Source of the DNA: Gordonia paraffinivorans NBRC 108238
Lineage (GTDB): Bacteria > Actinomycetota > Actinomycetes > Mycobacteriales > Mycobacteriaceae
Direction of reading: 5' to 3'
DNA: 64,000 nt
Assembly: GCF_000344155.1 (NCBI RefSeq)
Contig: NZ_BAOQ01000008.1
Coordinates: 92,770-156,769 of the forward strand
Positions 1 through 8,368 of the stretch are shown here, piece by piece (position 1 is the stretch's first letter; each line of letters starts with the position of its first letter). A program made the position numbers and the translations under genes. The notes below the pieces were generated by a model that was not told where the DNA came from, made no database searches, and saw nothing but the letters and a program-made list of their open reading frames with translations.

Positions 1-254
1 GTGGCCCCCATCGTCGCGGTGATGATCGGGTGTCGGGTGTTGTGATTGGTTGCCGCGGTGGCGATCCCGAGATCCTCGGTGGCACCGGCGAGTGCCCCGC
101 ACAGCGCGGCGGCGTCCTTGACGTTGAACCGTTCGGACACGAACGCGGTACCGAGTCCGATCTCGTCGGCGAAGCGCGCCTCGGCCGCGAGCTCACGCGG
201 GGTGACCGGGTGCCGGGAGAGTGCGTAGTAACCGAGCTCGGTGAGCCGTTCCAT
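1..254 (-). CDS. LLM-class F420-dependent oxidoreductase, N-terminal part (runs off window)
   Basis: Only the first 84 codons are in the window; the gene continues past base 1. The product opens MERLTELGYYALSRHP and carries the luciferase-like barrel start (DEIGLGTAFVSERF, then an A-T-N-H-N-T-R-H-P stretch). This resembles the TIGR03857-type F420-dependent enzymes of actinobacteria. Such proteins use reduced F420 for hydride transfer; the substrate cannot be told. It lies 28 bases downstream of the FadD gene on the same strand, so the two are probably cotranscribed. An in-frame GTG three codons upstream (261-263) is an alternative start. Confidence 0.75.
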   Translation of the reverse strand, partial: MERLTELGYYALSRHPVTPRELAAEARFADEIGLGTAFVSERFNVKDAAALCGALAGATEDLGIATAATNHNTRHPIITATMGA

Positions 255-282
255 GGGGTGCACGTCGTCGGACCGGTGGGGA

Positions 283-1872
283 TCAGGCGTTCGCGCCGAC
301 CGCCTCGCGGTAGACGCGTGAGCGCGGCTCCCGGACCCACAGGGTGCCGCCGCCGGGGGTGGGGCCCTCCTCCTTGAGCGTGCGCTTGAGGATCTTGTTC
401 GTCGCCGTGGTCGGCAGGTCGTCGGCGATCCGGACGTAGCTGGGCCACGCCTTGGGCGACAGGTCCGGTTGTGCGGCAAGCTGTTCGGCGAACGACTCCG
501 GCGTCAGCTCGGCCCCGTCCTGCAGGACGACGGCCGCCATCACGGCGTCGCCGACGTGTTCGTCGGGCACCGCGTAGACCGCGACCCGGTTGATCTCGGG
601 GATGCGCTGCAGGATGCGTTCGATGGGGCCGGCGGCGAGGTTCTCGCCGTCGACGCGCATCCAGTCGCCGGTGCGCCCGGCGAGGTAGATCCACCCGTCG
701 GCGTCCTTGTAGGCGAGGTCGCCGGACCAGTACATCCCGTGACGCAGACGTTCTCTCGTCGCCTGCTCGTTGTTGTAGTAGCCCATGAACATCCCGCCGC
801 CCTCGACGTTGACCAGCTCGCCGATCGCCTCGTCGGGGTTGAGCAGCGCGCCGTTCTCGTCGAACTGCGCCGGCGGGCACTCCTTCAGCGGATCCTCGTG
901 GTAGATCGCGACGTTCGGGAAGCCCTTGCCGATCGAGCCGTGCGGCGTGCCGGGTTCACGGGTGATGATGATCGCGAGCTCGGTGGACCCGAAGCCGTCC
1001 CAGACGGTGCAGCCGAATCGTCGTGAGAACTCCTCGATGTCGCGGTCGGTGGCCTCGTTGCCGAACGCGACGCGCAGCGGGTTGTCGGCGTCGTCGGGCT
1101 TCTCCTCGGTGGCGAGGATGTAGGCGAGGGGCTTGCCGACGTAGTTCATGTATGTGGCGTTGTAGCGGCGGATGTCGTCGAGGAACGTCGACGCGGAGAA
1201 CTTGGCCGGTGCGATCGCGGCGCCGCTGCACAGCGCCACGCAGTATCCGCCCATGAGCGCGGCGCTGTGGAACAGCGGCATCGACAGGTAGCAGACGTCG
1301 CCCGGGCCGATGTCGTACTTGTCGGCGAGGACGGGTCCGGCGAACGGGATCATCATGTGCGCGAACTGCACCGGCTTGGGGTCGCCGCTGGTCCCCGAGG
1401 TGAAGATCAGCATGTAGGTGTCCATCGCGCCGGGGACCGAATGCGGCGTCAGGTCACCCGCGTTCGCGATGAGCTCGGCCCACTCCGGCGTGGAGGTGTC
1501 GAGGATCGTCACCCCGGGGAGGTCGAGTCCCTGAAGGAGCGGGCGGTGCTCGGCGTCGGTGACGAGGATCTGGCAGTCGGCGCGCAGGATGTCGCCGGCG
1601 AGACCCTCGCCGCGTCGGGTGTTGTTGATGCCGGCGGTCACGTATCCGCCGAGGGCGCCGGCCGCGAGGGCGATGAGCATGTCGGGGGTGTTGCCGAGCA
1701 GCGTGCCGACATGCATGGGACGAGAGGTGTCGGCGAGACCGAGGATCGCCGCGGCGGTCTTCTCCGATTCCCGGATGTACTCACGCCACGTCCACGTGCT
1801 GCCGTTGTAGGTGATCGCCAGGTTGTCGTCGTCTGCGCGTGCCTGCAGGAGCTGGGTGACTGTCTCGGCCAT
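283..1872 (-). CDS. Acyl-CoA synthetase, FadD1/FadD17-like
   Basis: ANL-superfamily AMP-forming ligase of 529 residues, activating a carboxylic acid to its CoA thioester. The P-loop-like IFTSGTSGDPK is at about residues 156-166. The FGSTE motif follows, then YWSGDLAY and GRTGDWMRVDGEN near residues 375-405, and a C-terminal lysine (NKILKRTLK). From memory, the stretch KFSAS..DIRRY.ATY.NYVGKPL closely matches M. tuberculosis FadD17, a member of the KstR (sterol) regulon. A KstR-like box lies immediately upstream, so a sterol side-chain or related acid is a reasonable substrate guess. It probably forms an operon with the F420 enzyme downstream. Confidence 0.85.
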   Translation of the reverse strand: MAETVTQLLQARADDDNLAITYNGSTWTWREYIRESEKTAAAILGLADTSRPMHVGTLLGNTPDMLIALAAGALGGYVTAGINNTRRGEGLAGDILRADCQILVTDAEHRPLLQGLDLPGVTILDTSTPEWAELIANAGDLTPHSVPGAMDTYMLIFTSGTSGDPKPVQFAHMMIPFAGPVLADKYDIGPGDVCYLSMPLFHSAALMGGYCVALCSGAAIAPAKFSASTFLDDIRRYNATYMNYVGKPLAYILATEEKPDDADNPLRVAFGNEATDRDIEEFSRRFGCTVWDGFGSTELAIIITREPGTPHGSIGKGFPNVAIYHEDPLKECPPAQFDENGALLNPDEAIGELVNVEGGGMFMGYYNNEQATRERLRHGMYWSGDLAYKDADGWIYLAGRTGDWMRVDGENLAAGPIERILQRIPEINRVAVYAVPDEHVGDAVMAAVVLQDGAELTPESFAEQLAAQPDLSPKAWPSYVRIADDLPTTATNKILKRTLKEEGPTPGGGTLWVREPRSRVYREAVGANA

Positions 1873-1878
1873 GAGCCG

Positions 1879-1896
1879 AATCTAGAACGCGTTCAC
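1879..1896 (-). promoter_or_regulatory. Leaderless -10 box overlapped by a KstR-like operator
   Basis: On the minus strand TAGATT (1879-1884) sits exactly 6 nt before the fadD ATG, the geometry of a leaderless transcript. Overlapping it, 1883-1896 reads TAGAACGCGTTCAC on the plus strand. This fits the published KstR consensus TnnAACnnGTTnnA at all fixed positions except the last base. A repressor bound here would block the -10. Confidence 0.55.
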
Positions 1897-1935
1897 CCGA
1901 TGTGTGGACAGATCTGGGAAATTGTCTACTGCCAA

Positions 1936-1971
1936 GGCCTGCCGAGGATGTCGGACGATCCCCGGCAGGCC
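1936..1971 (-). terminator. Stem-loop after the secreted-protein gene
   Basis: Perfect 9-bp arms GGCCTGCCG (1936-1944) and CGGCAGGCC (1963-1971) with an 18-nt loop, placed just 3' of the minus-strand gene ending at 1983. No U-tract is evident, as is common in high-GC actinobacteria. Confidence 0.45.
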
Positions 1972-1982
1972 CGGGAGTCGGG

Positions 1983-2444
1983 TCAGCGGGTGAACGAACC
2001 GCTGCCGGGGACCACCGTGAACGACTGGTCGTTCTGGCCGATGATCGTGGTCGTGAACTGGATCTGGCCGGCGCCGGTCTCGACCGCCGCGCCGTCGGCC
2101 GGGCGGCCGTCGGTGCAGGCGTCGAAGACCTTGCTGCCGGACGCGCCCGTGGTCTTGTTGGTCCACGAGAGACCGACCCTGGCGCCCTTGAGGTTGGTCG
2201 CGCAGGCCTCGGTGGGGGTGGTGTCCAACGAGAACTGCGTGACCCCGGGCTCGGTGCCCGAGGCCAGGACGGAGGCGACGAAGCCGCCGCTGATGCCGTT
2301 GGAGCCCACGGTGATGCCGGCGTTCGGGATCTGGTCGACGCTGAGCGGATGCTCACCCGGCGCGGCAGAAGCGGTCGCCGCGCCGAGGGTCAGTGCGCCG
2401 AATGCCGCGAAAGCTCCGAGTACTGCAGTTGTCTTGCGTCCCAT
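1983..2444 (-). CDS. Small secreted protein of unknown function
   Basis: 153 residues. A clear Sec signal peptide (KK-type start MGRKTTAVLG, hydrophobic core, cleavage after ATASA near residue 27) is followed by a roughly 125-residue mature domain. This has two cysteines (EACATNL and FDACTDG contexts) that could form one disulfide. The mature part looks like a beta-rich domain (alternating T/V/I). I do not recognise the family. It stands alone, with a stem-loop behind it and a divergent thioesterase gene ahead. Confidence 0.7.
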   Translation of the reverse strand: MGRKTTAVLGAFAAFGALTLGAATASAAPGEHPLSVDQIPNAGITVGSNGISGGFVASVLASGTEPGVTQFSLDTTPTEACATNLKGARVGLSWTNKTTGASGSKVFDACTDGRPADGAAVETGAGQIQFTTTIIGQNDQSFTVVPGSGSFTR

Positions 2445-2546
2445 GTGTATCTCCCGTCACTCTGGAAACGTCTAAGCCAGCTTACGGTAGTGATGTTGAA
2501 CTCCTCAATGTGAGTGCTCCCGCCTCCTGCTGATACAAGGGGAGCC

Positions 2547-3467
2547 ATGACGACGACGCAGCATGCCGAGCCCCGTGACCCGCTCTCCGCCTTCCATGTG
2601 GGTGGTATCGAGGTCTCGGAGCGGAGCGTCCGGGCCGAGCAGGTGCTGTGCTCCCGCTTCGCCGACCATCGAGGGCTGATCGAGCTGCCCGCGCTCGCGG
2701 TGCTCTTCGATCACGCCGGCGGCATCCCGTTCCATCAGGTCCACGGCGACCCCGCCGCCGCGACCCTGCAGGCGCGACTGTCGCTCTCCGCCCATGGGCG
2801 CGCGCAGGTCGGAGACACCCTCGCCGCCCGCGCCGACGTCGTGATGCACGACGATGCATGGGGATCGACCACCGTGGAGATCCGGACCGGTGCGGGGGAG
2901 CTGCGTTGCGTGGGAACCGCCCGCAACGTCCGCGTCGGCCGCGCCCCGGTCGGCGAGACCCCGTCCGGCGAGATCGGCATGCCGCCGGCGACCTGCGATG
3001 CGACCGTGGCCCTGCCCGAGCCGATCCCGGCAGATCTCACGGGTCGTGAGGTCGTCGAGGAGATCGCCACCAAGGTGCGCGAGCCCGGCCCGCTCGCCGA
3101 GATGCTCAACGGCACGGTCGAGATCCTCGACGGCGCCTCCGACCGCGACGCGGGCGTCCGCTTCCGCGTCCAGACCGAACCGTGGATGGGCAACATGTTC
3201 GGCACCATGCACGGCGGCGTGATCGCGACGATCGTCGGCCAGGCCGGCTCGTTCGCCGGGCACCTCCACGCGGGGCCGGGGCGGGACCACTCGATCGGCG
3301 ACATGGCGATCGGCTTCTATCGTTCGCCGGCCGTCGACGGGGGAGAGGTCACCGTCGAGGTGGCGCCGATCAAGACCGGTCGTCGCATCTCGTCCTTCGA
3401 GGCGACCATGACCTCCTACGACGACGTGCTGCTCAGCCGCGCGACCCTCGACGTCCACTACCACTGA
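2547..3467 (+). CDS. PaaI/acyl-CoA thioesterase-like protein with two hot-dog domains
   Basis: 306 residues from ATG 2547, chosen because AAGGGGAG lies 3-10 nt upstream. The C-terminal half holds the hot-dog signature NMFGTMHGGVIATIVGQAG at about residues 214-232, typical of PaaI-type thioesterases that hydrolyse acyl-CoA. The N-terminal half (about 15-140) looks like a second, divergent hot-dog unit (LPALAVLFDHAGGIPFH, SLSAHGRAQVGDTLAARADV). A double hot-dog in one chain would fold as a pseudo-dimer. It precedes the acyl-CoA dehydrogenase operon and may supply related acyl-CoA metabolism. Confidence 0.75.
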   Translation: MTTTQHAEPRDPLSAFHVGGIEVSERSVRAEQVLCSRFADHRGLIELPALAVLFDHAGGIPFHQVHGDPAAATLQARLSLSAHGRAQVGDTLAARADVVMHDDAWGSTTVEIRTGAGELRCVGTARNVRVGRAPVGETPSGEIGMPPATCDATVALPEPIPADLTGREVVEEIATKVREPGPLAEMLNGTVEILDGASDRDAGVRFRVQTEPWMGNMFGTMHGGVIATIVGQAGSFAGHLHAGPGRDHSIGDMAIGFYRSPAVDGGEVTVEVAPIKTGRRISSFEATMTSYDDVLLSRATLDVHYH

Positions 3468-3510
3468 CCTGCGCGGATCGCCGTTCGCGGTGATCGTCTA
3501 CGGAAAAAAC

Positions 3511-3528
3511 AATCAAGCGTGCTTGATT
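3511..3528. promoter_or_regulatory. Palindromic operator, probably for the TetR protein at 6826
   Basis: AATCAAGCGTGCTTGATT is an 18-nt perfect inverted repeat (8-bp arms, 2-nt centre), 29 nt upstream of the ATG at 3558. Its right arm contains TTGATT, which is spaced 17 nt from GACTCT (3546-3551), a weak -10 lying 6 nt before the ATG. A protein bound to the palindrome would therefore cover the -35. The last gene of this operon is a TetR regulator, so autoregulation is the simplest reading. Confidence 0.6.
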
Positions 3529-3557
3529 TTTCTGGTTGCGTGTGTGACTCTGCTGGC

Positions 3558-4364
3558 ATGTCCGATGCACGCTCAGCCGTCCATCAGGTGGTCGACGATC
3601 TCGAAGCCGAGTCCGCACAGCTCGACGCGCTGGTAGCCGACCTCGACGACGCGGGATGGGCGACGCCCACGCCCGCCGAGGGGTGGACCGTCGCCCACCA
3701 GATCTCGCACCTGGCCTGGACCGACGAGGTCGCCACGATCGCGGCCACCGACGCCGAGAAGTTCACCGCGCTCCTGACCGAGGCGCTGCAGGGCGCCAGC
3801 CCGGAGACCTATGTCGACGACGCCGCCGAGGCGGGTGCGGGGGCGCCTGCTGAGGAGCTCCTGGCGCGTTGGCGCAAGGCCCGCGGCGAGCTCGCCGGCG
3901 CCCTGCGCAACGTCGCCGACGGGGTGAAGATCCCGTGGTTCGGCCCGCCCATGTCGGCCGCGTCGATGGCCACCGCGCGCCTCATGGAGACCTGGGCCCA
4001 CGGACTCGACGTCGCCGACGCGCTCGGGGTGACGATCCTGCCGACCGAGCGGCTGCGGCACATCGCGCACATCGGCGTGCGCACCCGCGACTTCGCGTAC
4101 ATGGTCAACGGCAAGACCGCGCCCGCCGAGCCCTTCCGTTACGAACTCGCCGCGCCGTCCGGAGAGACCTGGACCTGGGGTCCCGAGGATGCGTCGAACA
4201 TCGTCCGCGGGTCGGCGCTCGACTTCTGCTCGCTGGTCACCCAGCGTCGTGCGCGGGCCGATCTCGACCTGGAGTTCATCGGCGACGACGCCGTCGAATG
4301 GTCCGGGATCGCACAGTGTTTCGCCGGCCCTCCCGGCAGCGGACGCGAACCCCGCGGGGCCTGA
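3558..4364 (+). CDS. TIGR03084-family protein (mycothiol-dependent isomerase/DinB-like fold)
   Basis: 268 residues. The sequence fits the TIGR03084 group of maleylpyruvate-isomerase/DinB-like proteins. An N-terminal four-helix bundle includes [18 protein letters not shown], and a later [15 protein letters not shown] block supplies the histidines expected for metal binding. A C-terminal domain ends [27 protein letters not shown]. Family members are mycothiol- or metal-dependent, but the reaction is not established. It is the first gene of an operon with two acyl-CoA dehydrogenases and a TetR regulator, so it likely acts on the same acyl-CoA-derived substrate. The start at 3558 follows the predicted promoter by 6 nt. 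Confidence 0.8.
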   Translation: MSDARSAVHQVVDDLEAESAQLDALVADLDDAGWATPTPAEGWTVAHQISHLAWTDEVATIAATDAEKFTALLTEALQGASPETYVDDAAEAGAGAPAEELLARWRKARGELAGALRNVADGVKIPWFGPPMSAASMATARLMETWAHGLDVADALGVTILPTERLRHIAHIGVRTRDFAYMVNGKTAPAEPFRYELAAPSGETWTWGPEDASNIVRGSALDFCSLVTQRRARADLDLEFIGDDAVEWSGIAQCFAGPPGSGREPRGA

Positions 4365-4431
4365 ACCGCCGCGAACCACGGCGACACACCCTCAGCCACA
4401 ACCCACATAGATCTAGAAAAAGGAGCCACGG

Positions 4432-5595
4432 GTGCCCATTGCCAGCCCGAACGTCTGGGACACGCCGGAACGCCTCGAACTGCGTTCCATGGTGCGGAAG
4501 TTCGTCGAGAAGCACATCCTGCCGTACCAGGACGAGTGGGAGCGCGACGGTCTGATCCCGCGTGAACTCCACCGCGAGGCCGCCAAGCTCGGCCTGTTCG
4601 GCCTCGGCATCCCGGAAGAGGTCGGCGGCTCCGGCGGCGACCTGATCGACACCACCATCCTCGCCGAGGAACTGCACTACGCGGGTGCCGCGGGCGGCAT
4701 CTTCTCCGGCCTGTTCACCCATGGCATCTCCCTGCCGCACCTGATCGCGGCGGGCGATCCCGAGCAGATCGACCGGTGGGTCCGCCCGACCCTGGCCGGT
4801 GAGAAGATCGGCTCCCTCGCCATCACCGAGCCCGGCGGCGGCAGCGACGTCGGCAACCTGACCACCAAGGCCGTCCGCGACGGCGACCACTACGTCGTCA
4901 ACGGCTCCAAGACCTACATCACCTCCGGTGTCCGGGCCGACTTCGTCGTCGCCGCCGTCCGCACCGGCGGCCCGGGCGCCGGCGGCGTCTCGCTGCTCGT
5001 CATCGAGAAGGACACCCCCGGCTTCACCGTCACCCGCAAGCTCGACAAGATGGGCTGGCGCTGCTCGGACACCGCCGAACTGTCCTTCGTCGACGCGCGC
5101 GTGCCGGTCAAGAACCTCGTCGGCGCGGAGAACTCCGGCTTCGCCCAGATCGCCATGGCCTTCGTCACCGAGCGCTCCGGCCTCGCGGTGCAGGCCTACG
5201 CCAGCGCCCAGCGCTGCCTCGACCTGACCCTGCAGTGGGCGCGTGACCGCCACACCTTCGGCAAGCCGATCATCGCGCGCCAGTCGGTGCAGGACACGCT
5301 CACCGAGATGGCCCGTCGCATCGACATCGCCCGCACCTACACGCGTGCTGTCGTCGAGCGGAAGGTCACCTCGAACGACGACCTCATCGCGGAGGTCTGC
5401 TTCGCCAAGAACACCGCCGTGGAGACCGGTGAGTGGGTCGCGAACAAGGCCGTCCAGCTGCACGGCGGCCTCGGCTACATGACCGGCACCGAGGTCGAGC
5501 GCCAGTACCGCGACATGCGGATCATCGGCATCGGCGGCGGCACCACCGAGATCCTCACCGGTCTCGCCGCCAAGCGACTCGGCTACCAGGCCTGA
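4432..5595 (+). CDS. Acyl-CoA dehydrogenase (isovaleryl-CoA-dehydrogenase-type active site)
   Basis: 387 residues, GTG start behind AAGGAG. Flavoenzyme that oxidises acyl-CoA at C2-C3. Seen: N-terminal helical domain, FAD/substrate loop ITEPGGGSDVGNLTT (about 129-143), mid beta domain, and C-terminal domain with RDRHTFGKPI and QLHGGLGY. The usual catalytic Glu in YEGT is replaced (IGIGGGTTEIL). Instead a Glu lies at position 247 in FVTERSG, the helix-G site used by isovaleryl-CoA and long-chain dehydrogenases. That favours a branched or bulky substrate. It is cotranscribed with a second dehydrogenase 40 nt downstream. Confidence 0.9.
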   Translation: MPIASPNVWDTPERLELRSMVRKFVEKHILPYQDEWERDGLIPRELHREAAKLGLFGLGIPEEVGGSGGDLIDTTILAEELHYAGAAGGIFSGLFTHGISLPHLIAAGDPEQIDRWVRPTLAGEKIGSLAITEPGGGSDVGNLTTKAVRDGDHYVVNGSKTYITSGVRADFVVAAVRTGGPGAGGVSLLVIEKDTPGFTVTRKLDKMGWRCSDTAELSFVDARVPVKNLVGAENSGFAQIAMAFVTERSGLAVQAYASAQRCLDLTLQWARDRHTFGKPIIARQSVQDTLTEMARRIDIARTYTRAVVERKVTSNDDLIAEVCFAKNTAVETGEWVANKAVQLHGGLGYMTGTEVERQYRDMRIIGIGGGTTEILTGLAAKRLGYQA

Positions 5596-5635
5596 CCCGG
5601 CGCACCCCAGAACGAACGAGAGGACATCACAGCTC

Positions 5636-6805
5636 ATGACTGCTCCCAACCCCTTCGTCGAGACCCAGGAACGCGCCGAACTGCGCGCCGCGGTCGCCGG
5701 CCTGGCCGCCAAGTACGGCACGGACTACTTCCAGACGTGTGCCCGTGAGGGACGCAAGACCGACGAGCTCTGGCAGGAGGCGGGCAAGCTCGGCTTCATC
5801 GGCGTCAACCTCCCCGAGGAGTACGGCGGCGGCGGTGCCGGCATGTACGAGCTCTCCATCGTCATGGAGGAACTCGCCGCCACCGGAACCGGCCTGCTCA
5901 TGCTGGTCGTGTCGCCGGCCATCTGCGGCAACATCATCGCGCGCTTCGGCACCGACGAGCAGAAGCAGCGGTGGCTGCCGGGTCTCGCCGACGGCTCGAT
6001 CACGATGGCCTTCGGCATCACCGAGCCCGACGCCGGCTCCAACTCGCACAACATCACCACCACCGCCCGCCGCGACGGCTCGGACTGGCTGCTGTCGGGC
6101 CAGAAGGTCTTCATCTCCGGCGTCGACCAGGCCGACGCCGTGCTGATCGTCTCCCGCACCGAGGACGCCAAGACCGGCAAGCTCAAGCCGGCGCTGTTCA
6201 TCGTGCCGACCGACGCGGAGAACTTCACCTACACCATGATCGACATGGAGCTGGTGAACCCGGAGAAGCAGTTCCAGCTCTTCCTCGACGACGTCCGGCT
6301 GCCCGCCGACGCACTCGTCGGCGACGAGGGCGCCGCGCTGAGCCAGCTGTTCGCCGGCCTGAACCCGGAGCGGATCATGGCCGCGGCATCGGCCATCGGC
6401 ATGGGGCGCTTCGCGCTGGGCAAGGCCGTCGAGTACGTCAACAGCCGCCAGGTGTGGAAGTCCCCGATCGGCGCGCACCAGGCCATCGCACATCCGCTGG
6501 CGCAGGGCAAGATCGAGCTCGAGATGGCCAAGCTGATGATGCAGAAGGCCGCGACGCTCTACGACGCGGGCGACGACTGGGGCGCCGCCGAGCCGGCAAA
6601 CATGGCGAAGTACGCCGCCGCCGAGGCCGCGAAGAACATCGTCGACCACGCCGTGCACTCGATGGGCGGCAACGGCCTGACGACCGAGTACGGCATGGCG
6701 CCGCTGCTGAGCCTCGTGCGCATCGCGCGCGTGGCCCCGGTCAGCCGCGAGATGATCCTCAACTTCGTCGCGCAGACCAGCCTCGGGCTGCCCAAGTCGT
6801 ACTGA
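5636..6805 (+). CDS. Acyl-CoA dehydrogenase, second paralogue of the operon
   Basis: 389 residues. Three-domain acyl-CoA dehydrogenase with FGITEPDAGSNSHNITT as the flavin/substrate loop and HSMGGNGLTTEYG near the C-terminus. As in its neighbour, the canonical C-terminal Glu is absent (RIARVAPVSREMIL). A candidate base is Glu245 in the helix-G motif LNPERIMAA. The pair could form a heterotetramer, as described for some steroid-degrading FadE pairs, or act in sequence. The sequence alone does not decide. A GAGAGGA ribosome site precedes the ATG. Confidence 0.88.
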   Translation: MTAPNPFVETQERAELRAAVAGLAAKYGTDYFQTCAREGRKTDELWQEAGKLGFIGVNLPEEYGGGGAGMYELSIVMEELAATGTGLLMLVVSPAICGNIIARFGTDEQKQRWLPGLADGSITMAFGITEPDAGSNSHNITTTARRDGSDWLLSGQKVFISGVDQADAVLIVSRTEDAKTGKLKPALFIVPTDAENFTYTMIDMELVNPEKQFQLFLDDVRLPADALVGDEGAALSQLFAGLNPERIMAAASAIGMGRFALGKAVEYVNSRQVWKSPIGAHQAIAHPLAQGKIELEMAKLMMQKAATLYDAGDDWGAAEPANMAKYAAAEAAKNIVDHAVHSMGGNGLTTEYGMAPLLSLVRIARVAPVSREMILNFVAQTSLGLPKSY

Positions 6806-6825
6806 GGCAGGATCGAGGAGCATCG

Positions 6826-7452
6826 GTGACAGTCGCCTCGAACTCCCGTGAGCCGCAGCAGGAACGTTCACGCCGGACGCGCGAACGCCTGCTGCGGTCC
6901 ACGATCGACGCGCTCGCCGCGGACGGCTGGTCCGCGGCCACCGTCGCCGCGGTCGCCGAGCGTGCCGGGGTCTCGAGAGGTGCTGCCCAGCATCATTTCC
7001 CGACACGGGAGGCGCTGATCACCGCAGCCCTGGAGCAGGTCTTCGACGACCTGACCGCGGCGTCGGACAGCGAGATCGCCGGCCCGGACGAGCCGATGAG
7101 CTCGGCCCGGGTGCTGGCGGCGGTCCGGCGGATCGTGGATGTCTACACCGGGACGGAATTCAAGGCCGCCCTCCAGGTCTGGGCGGCGGCCGCGTCCGAT
7201 CCCGCCCTGCGCAAGCTGATCCTGCCGCTCGAGGCGAAGTTCGCCCGCGCGGCGCACCAGCGGACCATGGCGGCGATGGGGGTGTCGCCCGACGACGAGA
7301 AGGGCTTCCGGCTCGTGCAGGCCACCCTCGACTTCGCGCGCGGCCTCGGTCTGGCCGACACCCTGACCGACGACTCGGCGCGTCGCGCACTGGTCGTCGA
7401 CACCTGGTGCGAACAGCTCGCGGTCGCCCTGGGGGTGGACGAGGCCGCGTGA
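6826..7452 (+). CDS. TetR-family transcriptional regulator
   Basis: 208 residues from GTG 6826, preceded by GAGGAG at 6815-6820. The N-terminal helix-turn-helix is clear (SRRTRERLLRSTIDALAADGW, then VAAVAERAGVSRGAAQHHFPTREALI at about residues 44-69). The rest is an all-helical ligand domain. As last gene of the TIGR03084-dehydrogenase operon, it most likely senses an acyl-CoA and represses the operon through the palindrome at 3511-3528. Confidence 0.88.
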   Translation: MTVASNSREPQQERSRRTRERLLRSTIDALAADGWSAATVAAVAERAGVSRGAAQHHFPTREALITAALEQVFDDLTAASDSEIAGPDEPMSSARVLAAVRRIVDVYTGTEFKAALQVWAAAASDPALRKLILPLEAKFARAAHQRTMAAMGVSPDDEKGFRLVQATLDFARGLGLADTLTDDSARRALVVDTWCEQLAVALGVDEAA

Positions 7453-7556
7453 CCTTTCCCGAGGGTCACGACGGTCGAGCGAGTCCGTTGAGCACCGCCA
7501 CGACCGGCAACAGGATCGCCCGCGCTCGTCCACTCGTCCGGGTGCCCGCGTTCGCC

Positions 7557-7614
7557 GCGACACCGCTTCGGATCGGCGACACCAATCGGGGTCGCCGATC
7601 CGGAATGGTGTCGC
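7557..7614. repeat. Large stem-loop between convergent genes (REP-like/terminator)
   Basis: Two 24-nt arms (7557-7580 and 7591-7614) pair with three mismatches around a 10-nt loop. Both arms keep GCGACACC and GGATCGGCGAC. The element lies in the 191-nt gap between the TetR gene and the convergent membrane-protein gene, so it can terminate both. The arm length exceeds what a terminator needs, and the sequence has the look of a dispersed palindromic element. I found no second copy in this window. Confidence 0.6.
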
Positions 7615-7643
7615 GGGCGACGTGAATCGGTGCCGACGAGCCG

Positions 7644-8258
7644 TCAGTCGCCCGCCGGTTCCCGCGTCCGGCCGAACGTCCCGGCCCAGTACACGCCGAA
7701 GGACATGAAGGCCATGCCGACGAAGACGACGATCAGCGAGATCGTCATCGAGACGTAGCCCTGCTCCCGCGGGTCGATGAAGGGGTACGGGTACCAGTCG
7801 ACGAACGGGCCCCGGATGAGGGTGTAGACGCCGTAGACGAGTGGGATCGCCAGCCACGTCAGCCAGCTGCGCGGGGGCAGCCGGCGTGCCCGCACCACGA
7901 CCCAGTCCACCAGTATCACCAGCGGGATGATGCGGTGCAGGACGTCGTTGACCCAGCTGTAGGTGACGTCCACGTCGACGTCGCTGAGCAACAGCGCGTA
8001 CACGATCCCGGTGATCACCATGCAGGTGGTGACCGCGCCGCGGAACCACTCCCAGCCCGGCGAGGTCGGTGCGAACAGCCCGCCGACGAGCAGCACGATC
8101 GCGGCCGCGATGTTGCTGAGCACCGTGAAGTAGCCGAAGAAGTTGCCGAGCGAGAAATCGGCGTCGCCCCACCGGACCATCACCTGGTAGACCAGGGCCG
8201 CGGTGCCGAGGGCGGCGAAGGCGATGCGGAGAATGCGGATCCACCAGGTCGCTGTCAC
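7644..8258 (-). CDS. Pr6Pr-like multi-pass membrane protein
   Basis: 204 residues from GTG 8258. I preferred this start because the 46 residues upstream in frame are Arg/Pro-rich and unlike coding sequence. About six hydrophobic helices are visible, starting at IRILRIAFAALGTAALVYQVMV and SNIAAAIVLLVGGLFA. The motif NDVLHRIIPLVILVDWVV and the following FIDPREQGYVSM resemble the Pr6Pr/FAR-17a-AIG1-like membrane family. Function is unknown; no partner gene is adjacent. It is divergent from the FUSC gene with a 110-nt gap. Confidence 0.7.
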   Translation of the reverse strand: MTATWWIRILRIAFAALGTAALVYQVMVRWGDADFSLGNFFGYFTVLSNIAAAIVLLVGGLFAPTSPGWEWFRGAVTTCMVITGIVYALLLSDVDVDVTYSWVNDVLHRIIPLVILVDWVVVRARRLPPRSWLTWLAIPLVYGVYTLIRGPFVDWYPYPFIDPREQGYVSMTISLIVVFVGMAFMSFGVYWAGTFGRTREPAGD

Positions 8259-8368
8259 ACCGAGATTCAAGCACCCGGTGATCCGCCGCAGACGCCGCCT
8301 CGCCGGACTGGCACGAACACGCCCCTGCGCACATGTGCGGACGGCGGGGTTGATGCGAAAATTCCGGA

